Shown: piece by piece, positions 62,301-62,488 of the stretch
Layout: each line of letters opens with the position of its first letter
Position numbering within the stretch: the first letter of the stretch is position 1
NCBI GenBank assembly: GCA_018432615.1
Contig: JAHDSQ010000055.1
Location: 1-62,488, forward strand
DNA length: 62,488 nt
Source of the DNA: Clostridia bacterium
GTDB taxonomy: Bacteria > Bacillota > Peptococcia > DRI-13 > SM3-B62
Direction of reading: 5' to 3'
Notes under the pieces: generated by a model
Seen by the model: only the letters and a program-made list of their open reading frames with translations
Database searches by the model: none
Told to the model about the DNA's origin: nothing
Translations under genes and position numbers: made by a program

Positions 62301-62329
62301 ATTATACCACGCTTCAGGAAACAATGCAA
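62301..62329 (-). promoter_or_regulatory. Promoter of the bL25 gene
   Basis: TTGCAT (62329-62324), a 17-base spacer and TATAAT (62306-62301) on the minus strand, giving a leader of about 170 bases. I see no gene between here and the window end. Confidence 0.7.
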
Positions 62330-62488
62330 AACTGCCCTGCATACGATCAGAGCTGACGCATGAAAATAATTAAAAATCCTGCGAGCTCAAAATTGACCTT
62401 TCTAAAAGAGGATATACGGTTTTTTTTAAATTTCTGTTCCTCCCCTAAACTTATTTACCCTTATCTACAGTGGATAAAGATTATATCT

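Noticed and set aside
62469-62477. DnaA-box-like TTATCCACT near the window end
   Set aside because: It is a single match with no cluster, A/T unwinding region or dnaA/dnaN genes; not evidence of an origin.

Overview
The window looks like chromosome from a low- to mid-GC anaerobic Firmicute of the class Clostridia, probably a Peptococcaceae/Desulfitobacterium-like lineage. This is inferred from gene content: Hcp, a radical-SAM aminomutase, a giant CoA-dehydratase-activase protein, LTA-synthase-like and BlaR1/BlaI proteins, and T-box, c-di-AMP and Mn2+ riboswitches. Frequent TTG starts with strong Shine-Dalgarno sites also fit. No rRNA, tRNA, CRISPR array or phage block was seen.

Layout. 1-2.5 kb is an accessory island: a small membrane peptide, GC-rich inverted elements resembling integron attC ends, and a fusion of a dead tyrosine-recombinase fold with a DUF3883 nuclease. 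2.5-9.3 kb holds adenine deaminase, an XRE regulator with a membrane partner, a DUF2292 peptide, an ECF sigma/anti-sigma pair, a secreted protein and a DUF2680-type secreted protein whose duplicated 3' end survives as a pseudogene. 9.4-12.8 kb has a two-component system and a NapH-like Fe-S membrane protein. 12.8-17.7 kb is a trpBADCF operon (no trpE/G) behind a tryptophan T-box. 17.7-21 kb has a flavin disulfide reductase-like enzyme, an NRDE protein and an MBL hydrolase. 21-25.3 kb is a pstSCAB-phoU operon preceded by Pho-box-like repeats. 25.3-31.5 kb is a minus-strand GNAT, DUF2156 and 1430-aa activase cluster.

31.6-34.5 kb is the most interesting unit: a c-di-AMP (ydaO) riboswitch, then a radical-SAM aminomutase with the residues that mark glutamate 2,3-aminomutase, then a glutamine synthetase. 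Together these suggest c-di-AMP-controlled beta-glutamate (perhaps beta-glutamine) osmolyte synthesis. 34.5-42.8 kb has a GntR-ABC cassette, an SLH-serpin, an LTA-synthase-family protein and an ArsR-ABC cassette. 42.8-46.4 kb is a yybP-ykoY Mn2+ riboswitch followed by a CaCA-type antiporter, a duplicated DUF1538 membrane protein and a tandem PII-like protein, suggesting metal-linked transport. 46.4-48 kb is a RAYT transposase and a thpR gene framed by REP repeats that supply both stop codons.

48-53.6 kb has BlaR1 and BlaI homologues, separated by an AlgI/DHHW polymer-acylation pair, with nearly identical promoter-operators. 53.6-56.4 kb is a cupin-hcp-DUF2249 nitrosative-stress operon behind a CRP/FNR-type palindrome at about -41.5. 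56.6-62.5 kb has a GGDEF protein, a minus-strand set of little-known proteins (zinc ribbon, GIY-YIG-like, DUF6530-like, DUF6179-like, DUF6323-like), a candidate small RNA and ribosomal protein bL25.
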